Part shown: in pieces, positions 21,284 through 32,110 of the stretch
How positions within the stretch are numbered: position 1 is the stretch's first letter
How the letters are laid out: each line of letters opens with the position of its first letter
Origin: Pseudarthrobacter sp. W1I19
Lineage (GTDB): Bacteria > Actinomycetota > Actinomycetes > Actinomycetales > Micrococcaceae
DNA: 64,000 nucleotides
Assembly: GCF_030817835.1 (NCBI RefSeq)
Contig: NZ_JAUSZR010000001.1
Coordinates: forward strand, 124,001-188,000
Direction of reading: 5' to 3'
Program-made: the position numbers and the translations under genes
The notes under the pieces: generated by a model
The model's database searches: none
Seen by the model: only the letters and a program-made list of their open reading frames with translations
Told to the model about the DNA's origin: nothing

Positions 21284-23491
21284 ATGAAATTCCATTCCCC
21301 CGCCAAAGAGCGCGTGCCATTCTGGCTGCGCTGGCTGGTCCCCGTCATCCTCGTGCTGGCCTGGCTGGCGCTTGCGGGCGTGGGCGGCCCCACCTTCGGC
21401 CGCTTGGACGAGGTTTCGTCCAACGATCAGGCATCGTTCCTGCCTGCCAGTGCTGAGGCCACCGCGGCCCAGGACTGGCAATCGAAGTTCCGCGATTCGG
21501 ACGAGGTGCCCGGCGTTATCGTCCTCGAAGCCGACCAGCCCCTAAGTCCCGCGCAGCTCGCCGAGGCGGCAACCCTCCGCACAGAGCTGGAAGGGATCCA
21601 GGCGGGCAGCGCGGTCATCGGGCCCATCCCGTCAGAGGACGGCAAGGCGGTGCAGTTCATCGTCCCGATCGACTCTTCCAAAGAGGTGAAGGAGGTGGTC
21701 CGGGAACTGCGGGATACTGCCGCCGAGTCGGCCCCGGAGGGCATCAAAACGTATGTCACCGGGCCCGCGGGACTCGCAGCTGACCTCACGGCGGCGTTCG
21801 CCGGCATCGACGGGATCCTCCTGCTGGTGGCGCTGGGAGCTGTTTTTGTGATCCTGCTGGTGGTGTACCGCTCGCTCCTGCTGCCCATCGTGGTGCTGCT
21901 GACCTCTGTCTTCGCCCTGTGCGCGGCCATCCTGCTGGTTTTCGGCATGGCCAAGGCCGGGTGGATCCAGCTCAACGGGCAAAGCCAGGGCATCCTGTCC
22001 ATCCTGGTAATCGGTGCTGCCACGGACTACGCCCTGCTGTTTGTGGCGAGGTTCCGGGAAGCCTTGACCCACACCACCAACCGCACCGCCGCCGTGCTGG
22101 CAGCCTGGAAGGCCTCCTTCGAGCCCATCCTGGCTTCCGGTGCCACCGTGATCATCGCGCTCCTGTGCCTGCTGTTCTCAGACCTGAACTCGAACAAGGC
22201 GCTGGGTCCCGTGGCCGCGGCCGGAATCCTTTGCTCGCTGTTCGCTGCCCTCACACTGCTTCCCGCCCTGATGGCGCTCCTTGGCCGCGCCGCATTCTGG
22301 CCGTTCCGGCCCAAGCTCGTCCCGGCGGACCAGCGTGAGCCCGAGCTTGTCACCGGGCTCGAAGGCCAGAAGGGTTTGTGGCGTGCTACCGGCTCCCTGG
22401 TTTCACGGCGGCCGAGAACTGTCTGGGTGGCCTCGGTCCTGCTGCTGGTGGTTGCCGCAGGCGGCCTGCTCCAGCTGAAGGCCAACGGCGTCCCGCAGAC
22501 GGACGTTATCCTTACGGCGTCCAACGCCGTGGACGGCCAGGACGCGCTAGCGCGCCATTTCGACGCCGGCAGCGGCAGCCCCGCCGTCGTAGTGGCGGAC
22601 CAGGGGAAGGCGCAGGAGGTGCTGGACACGGTAAAGGCGGCCGACGGCGTGGGCGAGGCTTATCTGCTGGCCCAAGGTTCGGTGCCCATCACCGGAGCCC
22701 CGGGAGCTCCCAGCGCCCCGGATGTCCGCGACGGAAAGGTGTTGATCAACGCCACGCTGAACAACGCAGCGGATTCGCTGGAGGCTGAGGAGACCGTCAA
22801 GGCTCTCCGCGTCGAGGTTAAGGCTGTCGACTCCGGTGCGCTCGTGGGCGGCGTGACCGCGACCGCGCTGGATACCAACACCACCGCGCAGCGGGACCTG
22901 GTGATCATCCTCCCGGTGGTCCTGATCGTGATCCTTTTGATCCTGATGCTGCTGCTGCGCTCCGTTGTGGCGCCGGTCCTGCTGGTGCTCTCGGTGGTGC
23001 TGTCCTACGCCGCGGCCATGGGAGTCTCCGCTTTCGTCTTCAACAACATCTTCGGCTTCCCGGGCGCGGATGCCACCGTTCCGCTGTTCGGCTTTGTGTT
23101 CCTGGTGGCCCTGGGCGTGGACTACAACATCTTCCTGATGAGCCGGGTCCGCGAGGAATCCCTGAAGCACGGCACCCGGCCCGGCATCCTGCGCGGGCTT
23201 GGCGTGACCGGCGGCGTGATTACGTCGGCAGGAGTTGTCCTGGCCGCCACGTTTGCCGCACTCGGCGTCATCCCGATCATGTTCCTGGTGCAGCTCGCCT
23301 TCATCGTGGCCTTTGGAGTGCTGCTGGACACCGTGCTGGTGCGGTCGCTGCTGGTGCCCGCCCTTGCTTACGACATTGGTCCGCGGATCTGGTGGCCCGG
23401 AAAGCTGGGCCGGCCGGAGCTGGATGGGGCCGCGCAGCGCGATTCCAGCGGCAGCCCCGAAACCGATCTTGAAGACGCCGGCCGCCGGTAA
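21284..23491 (+). CDS. MMPL-family RND transporter
   Basis: A 735-residue inner-membrane transporter with the two-half MMPL layout. The first membrane helix (LRWLVPVILVLAWLALAGV) and an extracytoplasmic loop precede five helices, with GAATDYALLFVARFRE as the proton-relay segment. A second loop and five more helices contain LGVDYNIFLMSRVREE. These two Asp-Tyr motifs are the usual proton-coupling residues. The C-terminal tail is short and hydrophilic. Homologues export lipids, siderophores or drugs; the divergent MarR regulator suggests drug or solvent efflux. ATG 21284 follows a GGAAGG ribosome-binding site. Confidence 0.9.
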   Translation: MKFHSPAKERVPFWLRWLVPVILVLAWLALAGVGGPTFGRLDEVSSNDQASFLPASAEATAAQDWQSKFRDSDEVPGVIVLEADQPLSPAQLAEAATLRTELEGIQAGSAVIGPIPSEDGKAVQFIVPIDSSKEVKEVVRELRDTAAESAPEGIKTYVTGPAGLAADLTAAFAGIDGILLLVALGAVFVILLVVYRSLLLPIVVLLTSVFALCAAILLVFGMAKAGWIQLNGQSQGILSILVIGAATDYALLFVARFREALTHTTNRTAAVLAAWKASFEPILASGATVIIALLCLLFSDLNSNKALGPVAAAGILCSLFAALTLLPALMALLGRAAFWPFRPKLVPADQREPELVTGLEGQKGLWRATGSLVSRRPRTVWVASVLLLVVAAGGLLQLKANGVPQTDVILTASNAVDGQDALARHFDAGSGSPAVVVADQGKAQEVLDTVKAADGVGEAYLLAQGSVPITGAPGAPSAPDVRDGKVLINATLNNAADSLEAEETVKALRVEVKAVDSGALVGGVTATALDTNTTAQRDLVIILPVVLIVILLILMLLLRSVVAPVLLVLSVVLSYAAAMGVSAFVFNNIFGFPGADATVPLFGFVFLVALGVDYNIFLMSRVREESLKHGTRPGILRGLGVTGGVITSAGVVLAATFAALGVIPIMFLVQLAFIVAFGVLLDTVLVRSLLVPALAYDIGPRIWWPGKLGRPELDGAAQRDSSGSPETDLEDAGRR

Positions 23492-23502
23492 TTGCCTCCG
23501 TC

Positions 23503-23599
23503 GTCACGCAGGGCATGCTTATGGATTCTGATGAACACGCGCTCCGGGATTTCCGGGCCGGCAGCTGACCTGGCGGACCAAAAGCGTGCTCTGCGTGAC
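23503..23599. repeat. Imperfect 17-bp inverted repeat downstream of the MMPL gene
   Basis: The segment 23503-23519 (starts GTCACGCAGGGC) pairs with 23583-23599 with two G-T or mismatched positions over 17 bases, enclosing about 63 bases. The 240-bp gap between the MMPL gene and the next gene otherwise shows no supported gene. It may be a weak transcript end or a decayed repeat. Confidence 0.35.
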
Positions 23600-23732
23600 A
23601 CGGCTGCCGGGTGTAACGGGGCTGTCCGGCCAAGAGGGCTGAGGGTTGCTGCAGCCCCTGTTGGCCGAAGTTCGCGCTGATTAGACTTCAAGTGCGCCCG
23701 CATGGACGCGGAACTCAAAGGAGAGATGCACC

Positions 23733-24029
23733 ATGACTGAAAACCCGGAAATTCCCGGCGAGGAGGCCCGCAGGGGAAGCACCGCCCCCGGTCTGGAGGG
23801 TGAGGGCGGGCAGTATGTTTCCGGCAACTACGGCGACGCGGGCACTGCCACTACGCCCGCGGAAGACCTTGAAGATGGCGAATACGAGGACGGTGACTAC
23901 GGTGACGCCGGTACTGTCGGGGCGGCCCATGAAGCGGACGCTGTCCGGGAGCGGCTCACTGACGGGCAGGTGAACACCACCGCCGAAGAGCGGGGTCCCC
24001 TGCACGGCCATACTGACAACGACAGGTAG
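23733..24029 (+). CDS. Small acidic repeat protein, function unknown
   Basis: A 98-residue, strongly acidic, Gly/Glu/Asp-rich protein. It contains two similar blocks, QYVSGNYGDAGT and EYEDGDYGDAGT, about 24 residues apart. No signal peptide, membrane helix or cysteine is present, and low complexity suggests an intrinsically disordered protein. A good AAGGAGAG ribosome-binding site precedes the ATG, which supports expression. It sits alone between the MMPL gene and the dnaK promoter, with a hairpin after its stop. I do not recognise a named family with confidence. Confidence 0.65.
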   Translation: MTENPEIPGEEARRGSTAPGLEGEGGQYVSGNYGDAGTATTPAEDLEDGEYEDGDYGDAGTVGAAHEADAVRERLTDGQVNTTAEERGPLHGHTDNDR

Positions 24030-24058
24030 CAGCGGCAGGCAACCCGCAAGTAAAGCAG

Positions 24059-24102
24059 CCCGACGGCGGTTCTCCAAGAGCGAACGGAGGACCGCCGTCG
24101 GC
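24059..24102 (+). terminator. GC-rich hairpin after the acidic repeat protein
   Basis: The 16-base arm 24060-24075 (CGACGGCGGTTCTCC within it) pairs with 24086-24101 with one G-T pair and a 10-base loop. It lacks a T-tract, so it resembles the T-less terminators common in high-GC actinobacteria. It isolates the gene from the dnaK promoter. Confidence 0.55.
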
Positions 24103-24158
24103 CGTTGAGGCCGGAATCGTAGGAAAGGACAGCCTTCCCACCTCCTGCCAAAACCGAA

Positions 24159-26153
<1,995 letters not shown>

Positions 26154-26155
26154 CC

Positions 26156-26860
26156 ATGCCGCATCACGGTAACGAGGAAGAGCACAACTCATCCACAAGC
26201 CAGGAGCGCGCGGAGCAGCAGGGCAACGGCCACCAGGAACCGGTCATCCGGGACAACCGCAAGGTTGACCCGGTGACCGGCCAGGCCCGGCACCCCGAGG
26301 GCGGTCACGCTGAAGGCGGCAATACTGCCCCCGGGACCGGTTCCGAGGACTCCGATGGCGACGCTCTGGCCCAGGCTGAGGAAATCCTCAACGGCGTCGA
26401 GGTGCCGGCTGAGGAATCCGTGGCCCAAGGGGTTCCCGCAGGGAGCGCCGAGGCAGCCGAGTTGAAGAACGACCTCCTCCGCCTGCAGGCCGAGTACGTC
26501 AACTACCGCAAGCGCGTTGAACGCGACCGGGCCGTGGCAGGGGAGATGGCCGTCATCGGCGTCCTGAACTCGCTGCTGCCGGTCCTGGACGATATCGACG
26601 CCGCCCGCCAGCACGGTGACCTCACGGACGGACCCTTCGCCGCGATCGCCACCAAGCTGGAGAACGCGCTGAAGACCTACGGCCTGGTACGCATCGATGA
26701 GACCGGCGTGGAGTTTGATCCCAACATCCACGAGGCCCTCATCCAGCAGCCCGGCGAGGACCTTGAAGTCGACACCGTCAGCCAGGTGCTCCGGTCCGGC
26801 TACAAGTCAGGCGACCGCGTCCTCCGCGCCGCCCAGGTCATCGTCGCCGTACCTGCGTAG
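26156..26860 (+). CDS. grpE: Nucleotide exchange factor GrpE
   Basis: It starts two bases after the dnaK stop. The first 100 residues are charged and low in complexity, as in actinobacterial GrpE. The coiled coil (ELKNDLLRLQAEYVNYRKRVERDR) and the beta domain (DFDPNIHEAL-type segment GVEFDPNIHEALIQQPGED, then VLRSGYKSGDRVLRAAQVIVA) are typical. It releases ADP from DnaK. A 17-bp hairpin separates it from dnaJ, which may reduce or stabilise the downstream message. Confidence 0.96.
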   Translation: MPHHGNEEEHNSSTSQERAEQQGNGHQEPVIRDNRKVDPVTGQARHPEGGHAEGGNTAPGTGSEDSDGDALAQAEEILNGVEVPAEESVAQGVPAGSAEAAELKNDLLRLQAEYVNYRKRVERDRAVAGEMAVIGVLNSLLPVLDDIDAARQHGDLTDGPFAAIATKLENALKTYGLVRIDETGVEFDPNIHEALIQQPGEDLEVDTVSQVLRSGYKSGDRVLRAAQVIVAVPA

Positions 26861-26872
26861 CATTACCCTCAT

Positions 26873-26929
26873 CGAGATGACAGTTCGCGGCAGTGATTCG
26901 ACAGAACATTGGCGCGAACTGTCATCTCG
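26873..26929. repeat. Perfect 17-bp hairpin inside the grpE-dnaJ gap
   Basis: Arms 26873-26889 (CGAGATGACAGTTCGCG) and 26913-26929 are perfectly complementary, enclosing 23 bases. No T-tract follows. It lies in the 94-bp gap inside the chaperone operon, so it is either an mRNA processing or stability element or an inserted palindromic repeat. Confidence 0.65.
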
Positions 26930-26954
26930 GACAGATTGTTGAAAGGAAACGCCA

Positions 26955-27929
26955 TTGGCTAGCCAGGATTGGGTGGACAAGGACTTTTATAAGATCCTTG
27001 GTGTTGCCAAGGACGCTTCCGACGCCGACATCAAGAAGGCCTACCGGAAGCTTGCGCGGCAGCACCACCCTGATACCAACTCGGGGAACACTGCTTCCGA
27101 GAAGAAGTTCAAGGACATCTCCGAGGCTTACTCCGTACTTTCCGATCCCGACGAGCGGCAGCAGTATGATGCCATCCGGGCGATGGGCGGCGGAGCGCGC
27201 TTCGCCCCCGGTGGCGCCGGTGCCGCGAATGGCGGGTTCGAGGACCTGTTCGGCGGCCTCTTCACGGGCAACACCGGCAGGCATGCGGGCGGCTTCAACC
27301 CGTCCGCGGGCGGCATTCCACCCGAGTTCGCCGACCTGTTCGGCGGCGGCTTCGGTGGCTCTCCCGGCTTCCAGCGCGCCCCGCAGAAGGGTGCGGACCG
27401 GACCGCGTCCACCAGCATCTCGTTTGCCGGATCCATCCGCGGCACCACCATCGGCCTGCGCGAGCCCAGCGGCGACGTCATCGACGTCCGCGTCCCCGCC
27501 GGAATCAAGGACGGCCAGAAGGTCCGGGTACGCGGTAAAGGCCAGCCGGGTCCTGCCGGCAACGGCGACCTGGTGGTGGCCGTCTCGGTCCAGCCGCACG
27601 CGTTCTACACGCGCGACGGCGAGAACCTCCGCATCCACGTTCCGGTCACCTTCCCGGAGGCTGCCCTGGGCGCCGACATCGAAGTGCCCACCATCGAGGG
27701 CGAAAAGGTGCGGGTCCGCGTACCGGCAGGGACGCCGTCGGGCCGTACCCTGCGGGTGAAGGGCAAAGGCGTGAAGACGTCCAAGGGGACCGGCGACCTG
27801 CTGGTGACCATCGACGTCGCGGTTCCCAAGAACCTGAACAAGGACGCCGAAGCCGCGGTCAAGGCATTTGCTGAAGCCACCTCCGATGCCGACGTCCGAG
27901 AGGGCCTGGCCGCCAAGGCCCGGCTTTAG
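26955..27929 (+). CDS. dnaJ: DnaJ-family co-chaperone without zinc-finger (CbpA-like)
   Basis: The J-domain ([30 protein letters not shown] with the HPD triad, then [17 protein letters not shown]) is followed by a Gly/Phe-rich linker (about residues 75-135). Two C-terminal beta-sandwich domains follow ([21 protein letters not shown] and [19 protein letters not shown]). The four CxxCxGxG zinc repeats of classical DnaJ are missing. It stimulates DnaK ATPase. The start is TTG 26955 behind AAAGGAAA, giving 324 residues. Actinobacteria usually also carry a zinc-containing DnaJ2 elsewhere with hrcA. Confidence 0.95.
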   Translation: MASQDWVDKDFYKILGVAKDASDADIKKAYRKLARQHHPDTNSGNTASEKKFKDISEAYSVLSDPDERQQYDAIRAMGGGARFAPGGAGAANGGFEDLFGGLFTGNTGRHAGGFNPSAGGIPPEFADLFGGGFGGSPGFQRAPQKGADRTASTSISFAGSIRGTTIGLREPSGDVIDVRVPAGIKDGQKVRVRGKGQPGPAGNGDLVVAVSVQPHAFYTRDGENLRIHVPVTFPEAALGADIEVPTIEGEKVRVRVPAGTPSGRTLRVKGKGVKTSKGTGDLLVTIDVAVPKNLNKDAEAAVKAFAEATSDADVREGLAAKARL

Positions 27930-27942
27930 CAGCGGGTGAGCC

Positions 27943-28383
27943 GTGGACATCAACGCCGCGAACATCAACTCAGACCAGCCGATCTTCGTCATCTCGGTAG
28001 CAGCTGAACTGGCGGACATGCACCCCCAGACGCTCCGCCAGTACGACCGGCTGGGCATCGTTTCGCCCAGCCGGGCGCCCGGAAAGTCCCGCCGCTACTC
28101 GCAGCGGGATGTCAACATGCTGCGCGCGGTGCAGCGGCTGTCGCAGGAGGGCGTCTCGCTCGAAGGCATCAAGCGCATCCTGGAACTCGAAAACCAGGTG
28201 GCCGCCCTGCAGCGCCGGGTCTCGGAACTCTCCGAGGAGCTCAGCCGCCGCCCGCAGCCATTCGATTCCCGGATCTTCGCGGCAGGCGCTGCGGGAGACG
28301 TGGTCAGCCTGGCCCGCGGGCAGCGCCCCCGGCCGCGGTCCCAGGCCATGGTGCTCTGGCGCCCGCGGGCGATTGGCCAGTAG
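27943..28383 (+). CDS. hspR: Heat-shock repressor HspR (MerR family)
   Basis: A MerR-type HTH (FVISVAAELADMHPQTLRQYDRLGIVSPSR, then RRYSQRDVNMLRAVQRLSQEG) is followed by a coiled coil (RILELENQVAALQRRVSELSEEL) and a basic tail. This is the standard form of actinobacterial HspR, which binds HAIR operators at the dnaK promoter and uses DnaK as co-repressor. It is the last gene of the operon, 13 bases after dnaJ. A strong terminator follows about 58 bases after the stop. Confidence 0.95.
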   Translation: MDINAANINSDQPIFVISVAAELADMHPQTLRQYDRLGIVSPSRAPGKSRRYSQRDVNMLRAVQRLSQEGVSLEGIKRILELENQVAALQRRVSELSEELSRRPQPFDSRIFAAGAAGDVVSLARGQRPRPRSQAMVLWRPRAIGQ

Positions 28384-28440
28384 GTACCGCTTTATGCGTG
28401 CCGGCTGAAATTCGAGTACCGACTACTCGTGACGCTTTTA

Positions 28441-28510
28441 CCCCAGGAAACTTGAATGGAACCACTGCCGCTGGATCAGCAGCAGTGGTTCCAAGTTTCT
28501 GGGGGTTTTT
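28441..28510 (+). terminator. Terminator of the dnaK operon, composite hairpin with T5
   Basis: The outer arm 28441-28454 (CCCCAGGAAACTTG) pairs with 28492-28505 apart from a one-base bulge. An inner arm 28458-28468 (GGAACCACTGC) pairs with 28482-28492. T28506-T28510 follows, giving a textbook intrinsic terminator. A smaller palindrome CGAGTA-N5-TACTCG precedes it at 28413-28429. Confidence 0.85.
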
Positions 28511-28539
28511 ATGTTTGGTTCTCAAAGAAGGGCCCGGCC

Positions 28540-28938
28540 GTGAGCCCGGGCATGGAAGCTGTGGCCGCGTTCAGCGGCTCCATTCCCGGCCAGATCCTGC
28601 TGGCACTCGGCCAGACGGTGGTGGTGGTGTGCGTGTGCTTCGACATGGTGCGTGCCCTGTCCGTGCCGCGGTCCCACCGGCGATATCTGGCGAGCACGGT
28701 TTTCCGGACGCTTGCCATTCCGTCCATCATTGCCAGCGGTGTGACGGTCCTGATTGCCCTGGTGCTGGCATCCTGGATTGATGTGGTGATGGGCATGTTC
28801 GTGCTGATGGCCATCATCTTCCGGCTCCATCACGACAAGGATGAGGACAACTGGTGGAAGGGCAGGGGCAAGAAGCTCGCCCGCTGGGCCCGGCGCCAAC
28901 TTTCGGGCCGGACCGCCGCCGCCCCTGCCATGGGGTAA
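28540..28938 (+). CDS. Small membrane protein, function unknown
   Basis: A 132-residue protein from GTG 28540, which has an AAAGAAGG ribosome-binding site. A longer frame opens at 28456 but that would start inside the operon terminator, so it is rejected. Three hydrophobic segments are visible (LLALGQTVVVVCVCFDMV, then TLAIPSIIASGVTVLIALVLA, then WIDVVMGMFVLMAIIFRL), followed by a basic, Trp- and Lys-rich tail (NWWKGRGKKLARWARRQL) that is probably cytoplasmic. I do not recognise a family. It converges on the aldehyde dehydrogenase gene 6 bases away. Confidence 0.65.
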   Translation: MSPGMEAVAAFSGSIPGQILLALGQTVVVVCVCFDMVRALSVPRSHRRYLASTVFRTLAIPSIIASGVTVLIALVLASWIDVVMGMFVLMAIIFRLHHDKDEDNWWKGRGKKLARWARRQLSGRTAAAPAMG

Positions 28939-28944
28939 GCCCGA

Positions 28945-30354
28945 TTAGCCGTTGATGACCTGGGGGACGCCAAGGGCTTTGAGGCCTTCGATGCCGAACT
29001 CCAGGCCGTAGCCGGACTGCTTGGCGCCGCCGAACGGGATCCGCGGGTCCACTGCGCCGTGCCTGTTGATCCAGACAGTGCCGGCCTGGAGGCGTGCTGC
29101 GACTTCGCGGGCGGCGTCCCGGTTGCCGGACCAGACGGAGGCGCCGAGTCCGACGTCGAGCGCGTTCGCCTTCTCCACGGCTTCGTCCACACTGCTGTAG
29201 CGGATGATGGGCAGGGCGGGGCCGAACTGTTCTTCCGTAATCAGGGGATTGTCGTTGTCGATGTCCGCCACCAGGGTGGTGGGGTAGAAGTAGCCCGGCT
29301 TGGTGGTGTCAGGGTTGCCGCCGAGCAGGATCCGGGCTCCGGAAGCCCTGGCCGCCTCCACGAGGTTCGCGACGACGTCGTACTGGGCTTTGTTCTGCAG
29401 CGGTCCCAGGACGTTGTTCTCGTCCAGGCCGTTGCCCATGGGCATGGCCTTGGCCACGGCCACGAGGTCTTCGCAGACGGCATCGTAGATGTCCTCGTGG
29501 ACGTAGAGGCGCTTGAGCGCAGCGCAGGTCTGGCCGGTGTTGATGAACGCGCCCCAGAAAAGGTCTTCGGCGATGGCCTTGGGGTCGGCGTCTGGAAGGA
29601 CGATGCCGGCGTCGTTTCCGCCCAGTTCCAGGGTGAGACGCTTGACGGTGCCCGCGGAGGATTTGATGATGGCCTTGCCGGTGGCAGTGGATCCCGTGAA
29701 CATGATTTTGCCGATGGCGGGGTGTTCGGCCAGGCGGGCGCCAACGTCACGCCCTCCGCTGACGGCAGTGAGGAGCCCTTCGGGCAGTTCTTCATTGATG
29801 ACCTTCACCAATGCCAGGACGCCGAGCGGCGTGTACTCAGAGGGCTTGACCACCACCGCGTTGCCCATGCGCAGGGCAGGTGCGATCTGCCAGACGGTGA
29901 TCATCATGGGCCAGTTCCACGGGCCAATGGCGCCCACGACGCCGATGGGCTTGTAGTGCAGCTCGGCGCGGGTTTCACCGTCGTCCACCACCGTCTCCGG
30001 CTCCAAGGGGGTGGTGGCGGCGACGCGCAGCCAGGCTGCGCAGGCGCCCACTTCGAAGCGGGCGTTGGGGCCGTTGAGGGGTTTGCCCTGCTCGCGGGAG
30101 AGCAAGCGGGCGAGCTCTTCGGCGGAGCGTTCGACGGCCTCGGCCGCTTTCAGGAGCGAAGCGGACCTGCCCGCGTGGCCCAGGGCCGCCCAGGCGGGCT
30201 GGGCTGCCTGGGCATCGGTAATGGCCTGTTCGAGCTCTTCGAGGGAGTGGATGGGTGCCTCGCCCACGGCATCACCGGTGGCCGGGTCCAGGATGGTCCG
30301 GCCGGTGCCGGATGCGGGAGAAATGGACGCCAAAAGGGCATCGTAGGTTTCCAT
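28945..30354 (-). CDS. NAD(P)-dependent aldehyde dehydrogenase, candidate succinate-semialdehyde dehydrogenase
   Basis: ALDH superfamily of 469 residues. GPWNWPMMITVWQIAPALRMGN is the cofactor-binding start, FTGSTATGKAI the Rossmann turn, LELGGNDAGIV the general-base Glu region and NTGQTCAALKRLYV the catalytic Cys. ATG 30354 is preferred to the GTG four codons upstream because GGAG is well placed before it. It lies downstream of hpaI on the same strand after a 159-bp gap. HpaI releases succinic semialdehyde, so an SSADH role would complete the route. Aryl-acetaldehyde oxidation after amine oxidase is an alternative. Specificity is not readable. Confidence 0.82.
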   Translation of the reverse strand: METYDALLASISPASGTGRTILDPATGDAVGEAPIHSLEELEQAITDAQAAQPAWAALGHAGRSASLLKAAEAVERSAEELARLLSREQGKPLNGPNARFEVGACAAWLRVAATTPLEPETVVDDGETRAELHYKPIGVVGAIGPWNWPMMITVWQIAPALRMGNAVVVKPSEYTPLGVLALVKVINEELPEGLLTAVSGGRDVGARLAEHPAIGKIMFTGSTATGKAIIKSSAGTVKRLTLELGGNDAGIVLPDADPKAIAEDLFWGAFINTGQTCAALKRLYVHEDIYDAVCEDLVAVAKAMPMGNGLDENNVLGPLQNKAQYDVVANLVEAARASGARILLGGNPDTTKPGYFYPTTLVADIDNDNPLITEEQFGPALPIIRYSSVDEAVEKANALDVGLGASVWSGNRDAAREVAARLQAGTVWINRHGAVDPRIPFGGAKQSGYGLEFGIEGLKALGVPQVING

Positions 30355-30513
30355 GGGGTACTCCACTTCGAGTAGTCAGGCGCTTGCCGGATGGCCGGCG
30401 GGTTGCTCCCAGTCTGGCTGGCGGGCCGGGCCGGAGGCTTGTCTTTTCGCGCAGGACTGTTGACGGAGGGAGAACGGCGGGCATCAGCCAGGACGCCGCT
30501 GCCCGACCAGAGG

Positions 30514-31338
30514 TCAGTAGCTCCGCCGGGTTTCGACAGGCTCAACCACCGGGGTTTCGCCGGCGGGCTTGGTGAACTGCTTGGCGAGGGCCTCGGATCC
30601 CCGGGCGAGGAGGGCGACGTCGGCCCCCACCAGGATGAAGTTGGCGCCGTTGTCCAGGTAGTGCCGGGCGGTATCCGGGTTGAAGGCGTTGACGCCCGCT
30701 GGTTTTCCGGCTGCTGTGGCTGCGGCGAGGCAGTGGTCGACGGCGGCGCGCACGTCGGGGTGTTCCTGCTGTCCGAGCAGGCTCATGGAGGCGGCGAGGT
30801 CGGACGGGCCAATGAAGATGGCGTCCACGCCGTCCACCTTCAGGATGTCTGCCACAGAGTCCACGGCCGCCGTCGACTCGATCTGGACGGTGACGCTGAT
30901 CATCTCACTGGCGCGGGCGAGGTAATCCGGCACCCGGTTCCAGCGGGCAGCCCGGGCAAGCGCCGACCCGACGCCGCGGACACCTTCAGGCGGGTAGCGG
31001 GTGGCCGCTACCGCGGCTTCCGCCTCGGCGACGGAGTTGACCATGGGGATGAGCAGGTTCTGCACGCCCAGGTCCAGATACTGCTTGACCACCACGGTGT
31101 CGTTCACCGGCGGCCGGACCATCACCTGGACCGGGTAGCCATTGACAGCCTGGAGCTGGGCCAGGATGGATTCGAGGCCGTTCGGGCTGTGCTCGGCGTC
31201 CACCAGAAGCCAGTCCAGCCCGGACCCGGCGCAGAGTTCGGCGATGAGCGGGCTGCCGGAGCAGACCCACATTCCGGCGAGCGGGCGGTTGGCTTCAGCC
31301 AAAGCAGACCGGAAGGTGTTTTCTACTGGAAACGGCAT
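30514..31338 (-). CDS. hpaI: 4-hydroxy-2-oxoheptane-1,7-dioate aldolase (HpaI)
   Basis: A class II HpcH/HpaI aldolase of 274 residues. The conserved acidic and basic residues appear in LDWLLVDAEHSPNGLES and VMVRPPVNDTVVVKQYLDLGVQNLLIPMV, with QIESTAAVDSVADI and FIGPSDLAASM as further metal and substrate motifs. It splits 4-hydroxy-2-oxoheptanedioate into pyruvate and succinic semialdehyde, the last step of homoprotocatechuate catabolism. ATG 31338 overlaps the 3' end of hpaH by 16 bases, so the genes are co-translated. Confidence 0.93.
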   Translation of the reverse strand: MPFPVENTFRSALAEANRPLAGMWVCSGSPLIAELCAGSGLDWLLVDAEHSPNGLESILAQLQAVNGYPVQVMVRPPVNDTVVVKQYLDLGVQNLLIPMVNSVAEAEAAVAATRYPPEGVRGVGSALARAARWNRVPDYLARASEMISVTVQIESTAAVDSVADILKVDGVDAIFIGPSDLAASMSLLGQQEHPDVRAAVDHCLAAATAAGKPAGVNAFNPDTARHYLDNGANFILVGADVALLARGSEALAKQFTKPAGETPVVEPVETRRSY

Positions 31339-32108
31339 GTGACACTCCCCAGAGGTCCGTAGTCGGCATGGACGGTATCGCCCTTGTAGACCCAGAGCGG
31401 GCGGGTGAACGATCCGGCGAGGATGATGTCCCCGGCCTTGAGTGAGTCCCCGTGGGCTGCGATTTTGTTGGCCAGCCAGTGCACTCCGTTGGCGGGGTGG
31501 TCCAGGACGCCGGCGGCCACGCCGGTTTCCTCCACGGTCTGGTTTTTGTAGAGGATGGCGGAGACCCATCGGAGGTCAACGGCATCGGGCTTGACCGGGC
31601 GGCCGCCGATCACCATGGCGCCCATGGCGGCGTTGTCGGAGATGGTGTCCACGATGGTCCGGCCCTCCATCTCGATCCTGGAGTCCAGGATTTCGAGGGC
31701 CGGGACCACGTAGTCGGTGGCTCTCAGGACGTCGAAGATGGTGACTCCGGGTCCCTTGAGCCCGTCCTTGAGCACGAACGCCAGTTCCACTTCAACCCGC
31801 GGGTGGGTGTACTGGTCCCACTCCACGGAGCAGCCGGTTTCGAGGACCATGTCGTCGAAGATGGCGCCATAGTCCGGTTCGGTGATGCCGGTGGCGTCCT
31901 GCATGGCCTTGGACGTGAGGCCGATCTTGCGCCCCACCAGGGTCCGGCCGGCTTCCTCGTTCCGGCGCCGCCACAACTGCTGCACCGCGTAGGAGTCCTC
32001 CACCGTCATATGCGGGTAGCGGGCCGTCAGCCGGGGGACCGGGGTGCGGGTGCGGCCGGCTTCGACCAGTTGGTCGGCGATGGCCTCAATCGTCTTGGCA
32101 TCGAGCAT
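31323..32108 (-). CDS. hpaH: 2-oxo-hept-4-ene-1,7-dioate hydratase (HpaH)
   Basis: A FAH-superfamily hydratase of 261 residues. [30 protein letters not shown] and [16 protein letters not shown] carry the family's metal-binding acidic residues, and [18 protein letters not shown] is characteristic of HpaH/MhpD-type hydratases. It adds water to the oxo-heptenedioate produced after the decarboxylation step. It ends overlapping hpaI and begins two bases after the hpaD stop, so it is within one tightly packed operon. Confidence 0.92.
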   Translation of the reverse strand: MLDAKTIEAIADQLVEAGRTRTPVPRLTARYPHMTVEDSYAVQQLWRRRNEEAGRTLVGRKIGLTSKAMQDATGITEPDYGAIFDDMVLETGCSVEWDQYTHPRVEVELAFVLKDGLKGPGVTIFDVLRATDYVVPALEILDSRIEMEGRTIVDTISDNAAMGAMVIGGRPVKPDAVDLRWVSAILYKNQTVEETGVAAGVLDHPANGVHWLANKIAAHGDSLKAGDIILAGSFTRPLWVYKGDTVHADYGPLGSVTCRFQ

Positions 32109-32110
32109 GG

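Noticed and set aside
23368..23718. Short open frames in the gap after the MMPL gene on both strands
   Set aside because: No ribosome-binding site, composition unlike the window's genes, and they overlap the transporter end and an inverted repeat.
28456..28539. N-terminal extension of the small membrane protein from ATG 28456
   Set aside because: These codons lie inside the dnaK operon terminator hairpin, and GTG 28540 has a ribosome-binding site.
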